This document shows, piece by piece, positions 27,158 to 39,320 of a stretch of 64,000 nt of DNA. The stretch is from contig NZ_SJPY01000001.1 in the NCBI RefSeq assembly GCF_007860185.1, positions 1,343,253 to 1,407,252 of the forward strand. The letters are read 5' to 3'. Each line of letters starts with the position of its first letter. The stretch's first letter is position 1. A program made the translations under genes and the position numbers. The notes beneath the pieces are model-generated. The model ran no database searches, was not told the origin of the DNA, and saw only the letters and a program-made list of their open reading frames with translations. Source of the DNA: Novipirellula aureliae. Lineage in GTDB: Bacteria; Planctomycetota; Planctomycetia; Pirellulales; Pirellulaceae.

Positions 27158-28237
27158 TTAATCAATCATGTCGCCGCGAAGTTGGTCGCGATCATATTCG
27201 ATCATCGCATCGGTGACGGCCGTTAAATCGCCCGCAATAATCTGATCCAATTTATAGAGCGACAAATTGATGCGATGATCCGTCAGCCGGTTTTGAGGGA
27301 AGTTATAAGTGCGTATCCGCTGACTGCGGTCGCCCGAGCCGATCAAACCCTTCCGAGTTTGAGACAACTTAGCCTCCTCTTCCTCTCGCTTTTTCTCATA
27401 CACACGCGCCTTCAAAACTCGCAACGCCTTCGCCAAGTTCTTGTGCTGGCTCTTTTCATCCTGGCACTGAACGACGATTCCAGTTTCATGATGAGTCAAA
27501 CGGATCGCCGACTCGGTCTTGTTGACATGCTGTCCACCTGGACCCGAGGCGCAAAATTTATCGACCCGATAATCTTCCGGGCTGATAACAATCTCGATAT
27601 CCTCTGGTTCGGGCATTACCGCAACGGTCGCAGCCGACGTATGCACGCGGCCTTGCGTCTCCGTCTCTGGAACCCGCTGGACTCGATGCCCGCCCGATTC
27701 GTAAGCCAGATCACGGTAGACGTTCTCGCCCTCCAAGGTCAGCGTGATGTCTTTGAAACCACCCATTTCGGTCGCACTGTGGTCCATGATTTCAAGTTTC
27801 CACTTTTTCAGCTCGCAGTAGTGCTTGTACATTTCGAACAAGTCGCGAGCAAACAAGGCGGCTTCATCGCCACCGGTGCCCGCCCGGATTTCCATCACAC
27901 AGCGGGTGCGGTGCGAATCTTCGCCACCCACGGTGAGCGAAAGCAGCTCCTCCCAGAGCGTCTCGCGTTTTTTTCGCAACTCTGCCATCTCGGCTTCGGC
28001 CATATCCCGCTCGTCAGGATCATCCGCCGCTTCGGCCATCTCTTCACAACCACGAATTTCATCGGTTAAACGCTTGAATTCACGATACTTGTTGGCCACC
28101 TTGGCCAACCCGCCATGTTCGCGCGCAGCGGCACTCATCCGAGCTCCATCCGCCAACACCTCGGGGTCAGCCATATCAAGCTCAAGCTTTTTGAAGCGTG
28201 CCAGTTTTTCTTCGAGCGTATCGCGAATCGTACTCAT
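27158..28237 (-). CDS. prfA: Peptide chain release factor 1
   Basis: Recognises UAA/UAG stop codons and triggers peptide release. 359 residues, full length. The GGQ motif is at 234-236 ([14 protein letters not shown]) and the codon-reading PxT motif is PET at 190-192 (RVPETETQG), where many homologues have PAT or PVT. The RF1-type sequence (not SPF) rules out RF2. It is grouped with rpmE upstream and prmC downstream. Confidence 0.97.
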   Translation of the reverse strand: MSTIRDTLEEKLARFKKLELDMADPEVLADGARMSAAAREHGGLAKVANKYREFKRLTDEIRGCEEMAEAADDPDERDMAEAEMAELRKKRETLWEELLSLTVGGEDSHRTRCVMEIRAGTGGDEAALFARDLFEMYKHYCELKKWKLEIMDHSATEMGGFKDITLTLEGENVYRDLAYESGGHRVQRVPETETQGRVHTSAATVAVMPEPEDIEIVISPEDYRVDKFCASGPGGQHVNKTESAIRLTHHETGIVVQCQDEKSQHKNLAKALRVLKARVYEKKREEEEAKLSQTRKGLIGSGDRSQRIRTYNFPQNRLTDHRINLSLYKLDQIIAGDLTAVTDAMIEYDRDQLRGDMID

Positions 28238-28329
28238 AAGATGTCATCAAGAGATTGGGTTACAAAAACAGCCACACGCGTTCCAGGAAGAAACGATGTG
28301 GCTGAGTCGAATTTTCGGTCGTAGCGAAG

Positions 28330-28578
28330 CTATTTTTTGGTCTTCTTCTTGCCCTTAGCAGGTTGCAAACTGCCGTAAGTTCCCGCTGCAAACTTCTTCT
28401 GGAACTTGTCAATCCGGCCAGCCGTATCAACATACTTCAATTTACCGGTGTAGAACGGATGACACTCATTACAAATGTCAAGCTTCAGCTCGGTCCGGAC
28501 ACTGCGAGTTGTGAAGGTGTTTCCACAGCCACAGGTGACCGTAGTCTCCTGGTATTTTGGGTGAATGCCGTCTTTCAT
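28330..28578 (-). CDS. rpmE: Ribosomal protein L31 (zinc-binding, C+ form)
   Basis: An 82-residue protein of the large ribosomal subunit. It starts [19 protein letters not shown]; Cys16, Cys18, Cys36 and Cys39 (the last two in [12 protein letters not shown]) form the zinc site of the C+ type. A lysine-rich C-terminal tail (AKGKKKTKK) is typical. The rpmE-prfA-prmC order is conserved in many bacteria. An 8-bp stem (CAGCCACA / TGTGGCTG at 28269-28304) lies in the 92-bp gap to prfA. Confidence 0.97.
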   Translation of the reverse strand: MKDGIHPKYQETTVTCGCGNTFTTRSVRTELKLDICNECHPFYTGKLKYVDTAGRIDKFQKKFAAGTYGSLQPAKGKKKTKK

Positions 28579-28721
28579 GGCAGTAACGTCTCATCGTTGT
28601 AAGAGGAAGGCTCGCTGGCGTTGGTACAGCGACGCCGAATTACCATATTACGCTATCGACCCTAAAATGTTCAAGGGCAGCAAAATACTGTCAGGTGGTG
28701 GTTCATTGTGCAATATTATCG

Positions 28722-29343
28722 CCACGAATCTCACCAATCGACACGAATAGGAAAATCAAATTTGAATTCGTGAAAATCCGTGCGATTCGTGGCTAAAAAA
28801 CTCGCCCGAATTCTGGCCATGGAGAAGCGAGGCCACGAATCTCACCAATCGACACGAATTAAAAAACCAAAGTTCAATTCGTGAAAATTCGTGCGATTCG
28901 TGGCCAAAAAACCACCCTAATTCTGGCCAATGGAGAAGCGAGGCCACGAATCTCACCAATCGACACGAATTAAAAAAACAAAGTTCAATTCGTGAAAATT
29001 CGTGCGATTCGTGGCCAAAAAACTCGCCCTAATTCTGGCCAATGGAGAAGCGAGGCCACGAATCTCACCAATCGACACGAATAGAAAAATCAAATTTGAA
29101 TTCTTGGAAATTCGTGCGATTCGTGGCCAAAAAAATCACCCGAATTCTGGCCAATGGAGATGCGAGGCCACGAATCTCACCAATCGACACGAATAGAAAA
29201 ATCAAAGTTCAATTCGTGAAAATTCGTGCGATTCGTGGCTAAAAAACTCGCCCTAATTCTGGCCAATGGAGAAGCGAGGCCACGAATCTCACCAATCGAC
29301 ACGAATAGGAAAAACAGAACTTGAATTCGTGGAAATTCGTGGC
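28722..29343. repeat. Tandem array A of about 111-bp palindromic repeats (six units)
   Basis: Units begin at 28722, 28833, 28944, 29056, 29168 and 29280 (period 111-112 bp). Each has a left arm starting CCACGAATCTCACCAATC and continuing ACACGAAT, a short AT-rich loop, a right arm of three ATTCGTG-type blocks ending ATTCGTGG (imperfect reverse complement of the left arm), and a linker containing CTAATTCTGGCCAATGGAG. The last unit has a shortened right arm and stops 18 bp before the end of the GxxExxY gene. Frames that run through it (peptides such as HESHQSTRIK) are artefacts. The units are nearly identical from end to end, so this is not a CRISPR. Confidence 0.95.
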
Positions 29344-29361
29344 GGTGCAGATTGCCATCGC

Positions 29362-29739
29362 TCAATACACAATCCGTTCGTACTGGATGGCGCCGTGTTT
29401 GCCGAAGTTGACCAGCAATCCCAACTTCAACCCAGTGGCTTTTAGGTAATTAATCATCTGAGCACGGAACTTATCCGCTAGGTCCGATGTGCCTTTAATC
29501 TCGACGATGATCTGGTCGTAGCAAATGAAGTCGGGAATATAGACTGCCTTCAAAATCCTTTTTTTAAACTGCAATTGAAGCTGCTGCTGGCAAACAAAGG
29601 GGATCTTTCGATCGCCGAATTCGTACTCCAAGCACTCTTGATAGACCGCCTCCAAAAAGCCGCATCCCATTTCGTTGTAAACCTCCATGGAGGCACCAAC
29701 AATCTTATAGCATTCGTCTTTAAAAATAAGCTCGGTCAT
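29362..29739 (-). CDS. GxxExxY protein (PD-(D/E)XK nuclease-like)
   Basis: A 125-residue protein, starting at the ATG at 29739 (MTELIFKDECYKIVGASMEV); a longer frame begins inside the repeat and is not real. The family-defining GxxExxY is Gly27-Glu30-Tyr33 (GCGFLEAVYQECLEYEF). A PD-(D/E)XK-type core follows: Pro69-Asp70, then Glu80-Ile-Lys82 in DFICYDQIIVEIKG. The residues needed for metal-dependent nuclease chemistry therefore look intact. The family is widespread but has no firmly established function. Both ends of the gene lie within about 26 bp of repeat units of the same palindromic family, in the same orientation on both sides. Confidence 0.85.
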   Translation of the reverse strand: MTELIFKDECYKIVGASMEVYNEMGCGFLEAVYQECLEYEFGDRKIPFVCQQQLQLQFKKRILKAVYIPDFICYDQIIVEIKGTSDLADKFRAQMINYLKATGLKLGLLVNFGKHGAIQYERIVY

Positions 29740-29764
29740 AGTGCTTGCCTTTTGGAAAAAGTGG

Positions 29765-30722
29765 CCACCAATCCCACCAATCGACACGAAAAACAGGATT
29801 GGATTCGTGGAAATTCGTGCGATTCGTGGCTAAGAATACTGGTACCAATCCTATTCTAGAAAAAGTGGCCACGAATCTCACCAATCAACACGAATAGGAA
29901 AAATCAAAGTTGGATTCGTGGAAATTCGTGTGATTCGTGGCCAAAAAAATCGCCATGATCTTGGCGGATGGAGAAGCGGGCCACGAATCTCACCAATCAA
30001 CACGAATAAAAAATCAATGTTGGATTCGTGGAAATTCGTGTGATTCGTGGCCAAAAAAAATCGCCATGATCTTGGCGGATGGAGAAGTGGGGCCACGAAT
30101 CTCACCAATCGACACGAATAAAAATTCAAAGTTGAATTCGTGGAAATTCGTGTGATTCGTGGCCAAAAAAATCGCCATGATCTTGGCGGATGGAGAAGTG
30201 GGGCCACGAATCTCACCAATCGACACGAATAAAAAATCAAAGTTGAATTCGTGGAAATTCGTGTCATTCGTGGCCAAAAAAAATCGTCATGATCTTGGCG
30301 GATGGAGAAGCGGGGCCACGAATCTCACCAATCAACACGAATAAAAAATCAATGTTGAATTCGTGGAAATTCGTGTCATTCGTGGCCCCAAAAAAAATCG
30401 TCATGATCTTGGCGGATGGAGAAGCGGGCCACGAATCTCACCAATCAACACGAATAAAAAATCAAAGTTGGATTCGTGGAAATTCGTGTCATTCGTGGCC
30501 AAAAAAATCGTCATGATCTTGGCGGATGGAGAAGTGGGGCACGAATCTCACCAATCAACACGAATAAAAAATCAATGTTGGATTCGTGGAAATTCGTGTG
30601 ATTCGTGGCCAAGAAAACTCACCACCATCTTGGCGGATGGAGAAGCGGGGCCACGAATCTCACCAATCGACACGAATAAAAATTCAATGTTGGATTCGTG
30701 GAAATTCGTGTGATTCGTGGCT
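29765..30722. repeat. Tandem array B of about 111-bp palindromic repeats (nine units)
   Basis: Units begin near 29765 (diverged), 29869, 29981, 30093, 30204, 30316, 30429, 30540 and 30651. The hairpin arms are those of array A, but the linker is different: it contains CGCCATGATCTTGGCG, itself able to fold (CGCCA/TGGCG), followed by GATGGAGAAG. Linkers are uniform within each array and differ between arrays, pointing to local homogenisation on each side of the gene. The first unit is diverged (CCACCAATCCCACCAATC). The last ends at ATTCGTGG, 30 bp from the transporter gene. Confidence 0.95.
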
Positions 30723-30751
30723 CAGATCGACTGCCGGCTTATTCACGCTAA

Positions 30752-31696
30752 TCAACTCCGGTTTTTCCAGCGATGTGCGATGACGGTGTCAAGCACTAAC
30801 TGCATCAAGTGATACATCAGCATCGGTATCACACTGACCCCCATATCAATTGCAATCTGCAGCCCAACCATCAGCGTCTTTTGGCTCCCAGCGATGCCGA
30901 CCGCAATCTGACTCTCTCGGTCCGCGCCGATTGCTCGAGCCGAAAGGATGCCGATTCCCATCGCTGACAAGTGAATGGAAAGCACGAGAAAAAGCAACAA
31001 ACCAGCAGTCATCCCCAACGAAGCGTTTTCCACCGAGGAGATCGAGGCAACCATCTCCGCACTGGCAATCGATCCAAACACAACCATCGATAACACGCCG
31101 AACTGGGCAAACATCGATAACGTTACCTTGTGCTGGTCCGCCCACCCTGCCAACCCAGCCGACCGCATGGCTTGAGCCAACACAAGTGGTATCACCACAA
31201 TGGTGGCTAATTTCTGCATTTGATCGGCTGCTGACCAATCAGACTGCTGAGACAAAACCAGGGCAACGCCAATCGGAACGACGAACACACAAGCTAAATT
31301 GGTCACGACGGTCGTCAATAGCGCGATCGAATCGTTGCCTCCCGCTTTTCGCGTCCAGACCGCTGCTGACGCCAAAGTACATGGAACGAGCGAAACGACG
31401 AAAAGACCTCCAAATACCGATTCAGGTAAAATGGCTCGCGTAGGCAAACACAACAACGGCACCACCAACCCATTTGTCCCAATCGCCAACAGCGTCGGAA
31501 GCGGTCTCCCGACACTCTGGCGGATCGCGTCCGCCTTCAATGTCACCCCCATCATCCACATAACCAAAAACACGATTCCGCTACGCAGCGATGTCATTTC
31601 CAATAAAGGATGCAGAGTTTTGCTAGCGAAAAAGCCTGTGCAGAAGCAAATTCCCAGAGCAATGAGAAACCAATGTCGTTTTAGTCTTCCCCACAT
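30752..31696 (-). CDS. SBF-like (bile acid:sodium symporter family) transporter
   Basis: A 314-residue membrane protein with about 9-10 helices of the BASS/SBF-like fold. Motifs include VMWMMGVTLKADAIRQSVGR near residue 50, LVPCTLASAAVWTRKAGGND near 105-125 (broken-helix motif) and a second GIAGSQKTLMVGLQIAI near 265. Eukaryotic and bacterial relatives move organic anions with Na+. The substrate is unknown. The 3' end lies 30 bp from repeat array B. Confidence 0.85.
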   Translation of the reverse strand: MWGRLKRHWFLIALGICFCTGFFASKTLHPLLEMTSLRSGIVFLVMWMMGVTLKADAIRQSVGRPLPTLLAIGTNGLVVPLLCLPTRAILPESVFGGLFVVSLVPCTLASAAVWTRKAGGNDSIALLTTVVTNLACVFVVPIGVALVLSQQSDWSAADQMQKLATIVVIPLVLAQAMRSAGLAGWADQHKVTLSMFAQFGVLSMVVFGSIASAEMVASISSVENASLGMTAGLLLFLVLSIHLSAMGIGILSARAIGADRESQIAVGIAGSQKTLMVGLQIAIDMGVSVIPMLMYHLMQLVLDTVIAHRWKNRS

Positions 31697-31832
31697 GTTG
31701 TAATTTTCCCAAACGACCTATCGGCCAAGCGGCTTGTGAAACTAAGATCCGCTAATCTACCAGGAATCGGAATCAACCTGCATTGGCTTGGCCCGTTTCC
31801 GACGAAGCACCTTTCTCAAAGGAAGACCTGCA

Positions 31833-33209
31833 ATGCATGAACGGACGCAACGAGCGATGGCTCGATTGATGTTCGTTCTCTGCTGCGCGGTTCCAACCTT
31901 TTTGACGATTTGCGTTCTGTTGGTGACTTGGACACCGTGGTACGACCATGCGGTACTCCGCAAGATCACCGAATCGATTGCCAAAGACACTGGATTTCTG
32001 ATTGAGATTGACGATTACGATCGCCCCGATCCCCAGCGGTTAGAACTTCAAAATTTGCGAGTCATCGACCCCGAAACGCATCGCGAAGTCGCTCGCGTCG
32101 AGCACTTGACGTGGACAGAGGTGAACGACGGCGTCTCCATCGTTCTCTCCAATCCGCAGTTGCAGTCATCCGAACTCCGTGGTGCTTGGCGACTAATTCA
32201 CGACCGATTTTTGTGCAGTTCGATCTGTTTGTCTAGCAAAGTCCGATTTGCAGCCAGCGACCTGACGATCCAAAACGAGAGCGGTTCGACGATTTTACAA
32301 GACGTCGACGCCTGGATTGAGCCGTCGGCTGAGTCGACTCGGGCCAATATCGAATGCGTGCGATCGGGGCCACGTCGATCGGGCCAGCGTGACGGCAGCG
32401 GGTTTCGCATCGAGGTGGTTCGTGACCGTACCGGTGCCATGCCCGTAACGACTTGGACGATGGAAACCAGTGACACACCGCTCCCCTGCTCCGCCTTATC
32501 GGGATATAGCGACCTGCTTGGCGCGCTCGGTACGGACGCAGCGTTCTCCGGCATCGTCCGTTGGAGTCGTGACACCAACGGATGGTGGATCGATCTGCGA
32601 GGTTCACGATTCCACGACGTTGATTTGGCGTCGCTTACCAACACCCTACCACATTCCCTATCGGGCAAAGCTTCGATCGCATTTTCGCGAGGCATGATTC
32701 GCCCTGGAAAAACAATTGACATCGTCGGAGACCTGCGAGCCGAAAGGGGTTTCGTCAGCCCTTCGCTACTGAGAGCGTTTGAGCAAGACTTAGGAATGAC
32801 GGTCAACGCAACTTTAAACCTAAACTCGAACTTAAACCTAAACTCGAACTTAAACCTAAACTCTGCTTCAAGCTTAAACTCTGCTTCAAGCTTAAACTCC
32901 ACATTAACCCCAAACCCGATCGCCCCACACCCGATCGCCCCACACCCGATCGCCTATGAGCATTTGGCGCTCCATTTTGGGCTACAAGGGGCGGAGATGA
33001 CACTTTCAGGAAAATGCCGAGAAGCGGAGGGACTCGAGGGCCTCGCCGCTGGGGTGGTGTTCTACGGCAACGGGCAACCGATGGTCATGTCCACTGGCGT
33101 CCCGATGCCAGCGGTCGAGTTGACCAAGCTCGTCGCCCCCTTTGGCAGTGAGCTGATCCCAGTCTCCGACAAGACCTCCGCGATGTTGCAGCTCCTATTG
33201 GCCCCCTAG
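31833..33209 (+). CDS. Membrane-anchored hypothetical protein with low-complexity repeat segment
   Basis: A 458-residue protein of unrecognised family. The start at 31833 (MHERTQRAMARLMFVLCCAV) follows AAGGAAGA and opens one membrane helix (about 12-32). The rest is predicted periplasmic and beta-rich, with repeated phrases like LELQNLRVIDPETHREVARV that recall AsmA-like lipid-transport proteins, though no firm match is seen. Near residues 328-372 are tandem repeats: NLNSNLNLNSN encoded by an 18-bp DNA repeat (about 32810-32900), then SASSLNS, then HPIAPHPIA encoded by a 15-bp repeat. It is followed by a small hairpin and then acnA. Confidence 0.65.
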   Translation: MHERTQRAMARLMFVLCCAVPTFLTICVLLVTWTPWYDHAVLRKITESIAKDTGFLIEIDDYDRPDPQRLELQNLRVIDPETHREVARVEHLTWTEVNDGVSIVLSNPQLQSSELRGAWRLIHDRFLCSSICLSSKVRFAASDLTIQNESGSTILQDVDAWIEPSAESTRANIECVRSGPRRSGQRDGSGFRIEVVRDRTGAMPVTTWTMETSDTPLPCSALSGYSDLLGALGTDAAFSGIVRWSRDTNGWWIDLRGSRFHDVDLASLTNTLPHSLSGKASIAFSRGMIRPGKTIDIVGDLRAERGFVSPSLLRAFEQDLGMTVNATLNLNSNLNLNSNLNLNSASSLNSASSLNSTLTPNPIAPHPIAPHPIAYEHLALHFGLQGAEMTLSGKCREAEGLEGLAAGVVFYGNGQPMVMSTGVPMPAVELTKLVAPFGSELIPVSDKTSAMLQLLLAP

Positions 33210-33219
33210 CGAAAGGCGA

Positions 33220-33236
33220 CGCTCCGTTTCGGAGCG
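33220..33236 (+). terminator. Hairpin after the hypothetical gene, terminator-like
   Basis: CGCTCCG (33220-33226), loop TTT, then CGGAGCG (33230-33236) make a perfect 7-bp GC-rich stem 11 bp after the stop codon at 33209. No T-run follows, so it may stabilise the mRNA end or act with Rho rather than as a classical intrinsic terminator. Confidence 0.4.
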
Positions 33237-33334
33237 AACTCCTAGCAGACAAGTTGCCGCCGAGCGGTTAGAATGCGATCCAATCGGCGGAATTTTGAAA
33301 CGTTTCCAAACCTTCTTATGATAGAGACCCTGCT

Positions 33335-36046
<2,712 letters not shown>

Positions 36047-36052
36047 GAACCG

Positions 36053-36298
36053 ATGACAGCCTCACAATTTGACGCTTTTAGCGACCCCGACGTGCCGAAG
36101 CGGAAATCGAGCGATTCGGCACGTTACCGGAGTCGTCCTTTTTTGGGCGTCGAGTTTGTCTGCTGTTCGTTCTACGGACGGATCTATCAAAATGCCGCTG
36201 GCACCGCCTACGTGGGCAATTGCCCACGTTGTGCCCGGCCGATCACCGTCAAGATCGGCCCTGGCGGCAGCAGCACAAGGTTCTTCCGGGCGTCGTGA
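36053..36298 (+). CDS. Small zinc-ribbon-like protein co-transcribed with acnA
   Basis: An 81-residue protein. The ATG at 36053 follows AGGAA closely and lies 6 bp after acnA. An acidic N-terminus leads to a compact segment with four Cys (FVCCSFYG near residue 37, then NCPRCARPITVKIGPGG near 57) that could bind zinc. It is not a named family I recognise. The coding look and position suggest a real gene, possibly conserved in related planctomycetes. A link to aconitase (cluster loading, regulation) is only positional. It ends 5 bp before the convergent M16 peptidase gene. Confidence 0.65.
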   Translation: MTASQFDAFSDPDVPKRKSSDSARYRSRPFLGVEFVCCSFYGRIYQNAAGTAYVGNCPRCARPITVKIGPGGSSTRFFRAS

Positions 36299-36303
36299 GG
36301 TCG

Positions 36304-39105
36304 CTACTCCTTCACGCCAGCGAAGTCTCCGGCGATTGCTTCGACCAATTTGTCCGGATCGATGTACTTGCGAAGAGCCTCGTTGACCGATTCGACGGTG
36401 GCGTTACGGATTTGGTCCTCATGCTCCGCGTAGTACGCCATCGTTCGCTCGTTGAAAATGGTCGATAGCAGCTCACTTGCAAGCGACGCATCATCGGATC
36501 GGCTGACCCGATTCCGCTGCAGATACGCCTCCTTCGCCTTCGCCAACTCTTCTTTGCTAACGCCTTCGCGGAGCAGTCGATCGAGTTCTTCACGAATCAC
36601 ACGAAGGAGCTTTTCTCGGTTTTCAGGGTTGGTAATCGCGTAGATTATAAAATCGACGCGGTTGTCTCTCGCTCGAGCCGACAAACTGCTGCGGACTCCG
36701 TACGACAACCCTTCTTGTTGTCGCACACGGTCAGCCAAACGACTGCTGAGCCCTCCGCCACCGAGAATAAAATTACCCAACACCAACGCCGAATACTCGG
36801 GGCTCTCGTCACTCAATTCGAATTGCTCGCTGGCAAAGTAGAAAGCGTTCGCTTTATCAGGCGTCTCGATCACTTCCATGGACCCATCGATTCCGGGGTG
36901 CGGGTCGCGACCGACTCGCACATACGGTTCTTTAACGGTCCAATCTTCAAGTTGTTCTCTGCCAAGACTTTCCACTTGAGCAGGTTCAAAATCGCCGACG
37001 ATCGCAATTTCGCCAGCCTGGTTTCCTAAGAAACGATTGTGCAAGTCACGGATTTCGTCGATCGAGACGTTGCGATACATGTCAATCTGTTCGTCGATCG
37101 ATTGAACATAAAGCACGTGATCGGGACCGTAGGGGGCCAACCGTTTGCGAACGGAATTCGGAGCCAAGGCTTGTGGTTCGTTCGTACTTTGCTGTAATCC
37201 CGTAACCACCTGCCGCCGAATGACTTCAAGTTCCGATGCTTCGAGTCGAGGGTGTCGCAGCACTTGGCCGACCAAGGCGATCACTTCCGGCAAGAACTCT
37301 TTCTTCGTCTTGACCTTCAATTGCAGCAATCCAATCGTGCTGTTTATTGAGAATTCGGCGCGCAAGCGAGTGAGCTCGTCTCTGAATTCTTGGTAGTCCA
37401 AACGGGTGGTTCCACGTGCCATGAGCATACCCAACAACTCGACGGCACCAACTTTTCCTTTCAGCGAATCCTCGGTTCCAAAACGAAGGGTTACCAGCAG
37501 CGTCACGCTTTCACCTCGCGTTTTCTTCGGCAGGGCTGCGTACTTCATTCCACCCACAAAGTCACCTCGCAGTGTGCGTTGTTCGATCGCTACGGGTGAG
37601 GGATCAAATTGCTCACCTTCGGCAATCGCTTCACGTCCTTTGTAATCACTAAACAGCGCAACCAAGTCGGGTGATTCAGGGATATCGACTCGCTGCGCTT
37701 CATCGGACGGGATGAACAGACCTACGGTACGATTATTTGAAACAAAATATCGATTGGCTGCCGATTGAACGTCCTCCACCGTCAACGACTCGACGCGATC
37801 CCGGTAGAGCAAATACAAACGCCAATCCCCTTGTGCAGCCCAATCACTGAGCGCGACAGCGATCTGGTCGCTATCGGATGCCTGGAGCTCGCGTTCTTTA
37901 AGAATTTTCTGCTTTGCACGCTCGAGTTCCTGCTCGGTGATCGGATTTTCCCTGATCGAGGTTTCGATGACGTCGATCAACTTTTGCCTTGCTTGCTCGA
38001 TCGAATGATCTTTAGACACCTCTGCAAACGCCATAAACAACCCCGGTTCTGCCAAACCGTATGCCAGCGCAAAGACATTACTAGCCAATTCCTCTTCGAC
38101 CAACTCTTTGTAGAGCCGTCCGCTCGGTTCACTGCCCAAAATATGAACAAGTGCTTTCATCGCGACATAGTCGGCGTGGCTTCCCGATGGAATGTGGTAG
38201 GCTGCCCCCGCGTACTGGACATCGCCAACTCGCCGCAGCACGACCGTTCGTTCACCATCTTGGGCTGGTTCGACCGTATAGGTATCGTCGAGTGGCGTAT
38301 CGGGATTTTTCAAATTCCCGAAGGTATCCGCAATTTGGCGAAGTGCATTTTCGGGTTTGAACTTGCCAGCGACAATGACCATTACATTATCGGGCCGGTA
38401 GTATTTGCGGTAGAATTTTCGCAGTTTGACGACAGGCACCCGTTCGATATCGCTGCGGTTGCCGATCGTCGATTGGCCATAATTGTGCCAATCGTAGGCA
38501 GCGGATTGCATTCGCTGCATCAAAACTCGAATGGGGGAATTCTCCCCCCGCTCAAACTCGTTTCGAACGACTGTCATTTCACTGGCCAAGTCCTCGCCAC
38601 GAATGAAGCTGTTTTGCAAACGGTCGGACTCCAATTCCAGTGCAAACCGCAGATTTTCGTCGCTGGCGGGCAGCGTTTCGTAGTAATTGGTTCGGTCGAG
38701 CCAGGTCGTGCCGTTGAAGCGCGCACCACGATCTTGCAAAACCTTGGGGACTTCTGGAAAGGTTGGCGTCCCCTTGAAAAGCATGTGTTCAAGTAAATGA
38801 GCCATCCCCGCTTCGCCATAGCCTTCATGCCTTGAACCGACAAACACAGTCATGTTGACGGTAACCACCTCTTTGCTGGCGTCTGGAAACAACAGGACTC
38901 GGACGCCATTGTCCAAGAGGTATTCGGAAATGCCTTCGATTTCGGTAACTTTCATTGGGGGCTTGGCGTCGGAGGATGCGGAGGATTTCGGAGTTGAGAA
39001 TTGCGTTGGAGAAGGAACCGAGGCATCGTCCGAATAACCAACGGTAAACAGACTACACGAGAACAGGATAGCGGAAAGCCAACCTGACGAACGTCGAAGA
39101 TCCAT
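36304..39105 (-). CDS. Secreted M16 (insulinase/pitrilysin-family) zinc peptidase
   Basis: A 933-residue protein with a signal peptide (MDLRRSSGWLSAILFSCSLF, cleavage near residue 24). The inverted zinc motif HxxEH is His103-Leu-Leu-Glu106-His107 (GMAHLLEHMLFKGTP), and the third ligand is Glu183 (VVRNEFERGENS), exactly 76 residues later. The second half repeats the M16 fold without the zinc motif (LSSRLADRVRQQEGLSYGV near residue 790), giving the fused two-half form of periplasmic peptidases. It probably degrades peptides in the periplasm. It is divergent from galM, with a 215-bp gap. Confidence 0.93.
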   Translation of the reverse strand: MDLRRSSGWLSAILFSCSLFTVGYSDDASVPSPTQFSTPKSSASSDAKPPMKVTEIEGISEYLLDNGVRVLLFPDASKEVVTVNMTVFVGSRHEGYGEAGMAHLLEHMLFKGTPTFPEVPKVLQDRGARFNGTTWLDRTNYYETLPASDENLRFALELESDRLQNSFIRGEDLASEMTVVRNEFERGENSPIRVLMQRMQSAAYDWHNYGQSTIGNRSDIERVPVVKLRKFYRKYYRPDNVMVIVAGKFKPENALRQIADTFGNLKNPDTPLDDTYTVEPAQDGERTVVLRRVGDVQYAGAAYHIPSGSHADYVAMKALVHILGSEPSGRLYKELVEEELASNVFALAYGLAEPGLFMAFAEVSKDHSIEQARQKLIDVIETSIRENPITEQELERAKQKILKERELQASDSDQIAVALSDWAAQGDWRLYLLYRDRVESLTVEDVQSAANRYFVSNNRTVGLFIPSDEAQRVDIPESPDLVALFSDYKGREAIAEGEQFDPSPVAIEQRTLRGDFVGGMKYAALPKKTRGESVTLLVTLRFGTEDSLKGKVGAVELLGMLMARGTTRLDYQEFRDELTRLRAEFSINSTIGLLQLKVKTKKEFLPEVIALVGQVLRHPRLEASELEVIRRQVVTGLQQSTNEPQALAPNSVRKRLAPYGPDHVLYVQSIDEQIDMYRNVSIDEIRDLHNRFLGNQAGEIAIVGDFEPAQVESLGREQLEDWTVKEPYVRVGRDPHPGIDGSMEVIETPDKANAFYFASEQFELSDESPEYSALVLGNFILGGGGLSSRLADRVRQQEGLSYGVRSSLSARARDNRVDFIIYAITNPENREKLLRVIREELDRLLREGVSKEELAKAKEAYLQRNRVSRSDDASLASELLSTIFNERTMAYYAEHEDQIRNATVESVNEALRKYIDPDKLVEAIAGDFAGVKE

Positions 39106-39320
39106 GGCAATTTAACTCCTTGCTGGTAGTAATTGGAAACCATTCCCCAAGGCGACCGGTCTTGTTGAACGCAAAGCATTGTAACGTGGTCGGCGACCGT
39201 CTGATAATGGGCCGCCAGAGATTGCAGTTAAAAATCAACGCGAAATACAGACATGAAAGCCTCCCTAAGCTAAAATGCAGCGTGAAGCCCCTGCCTGTGT
39301 CCCTATCCTTGGGTAAACCA

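Noticed and set aside
28722-30722. A CRISPR array or a row of small genes in the 111-bp repeats
   Set aside because: The units are nearly identical throughout. The 111-112 bp period shifts the reading frame between units, and the open frames encode the same repeat-derived peptide in different phases.
32198-32902. A 234-codon minus-strand frame opposite the repeat-containing gene
   Set aside because: It overlaps a convincing plus-strand gene, and its first residues are only the reverse translation of the tandem repeat.
37765-38796. A 343-codon plus-strand frame inside the M16 peptidase gene
   Set aside because: It is antisense to a fully supported peptidase with zinc motif and signal peptide, and has no recognisable domains.
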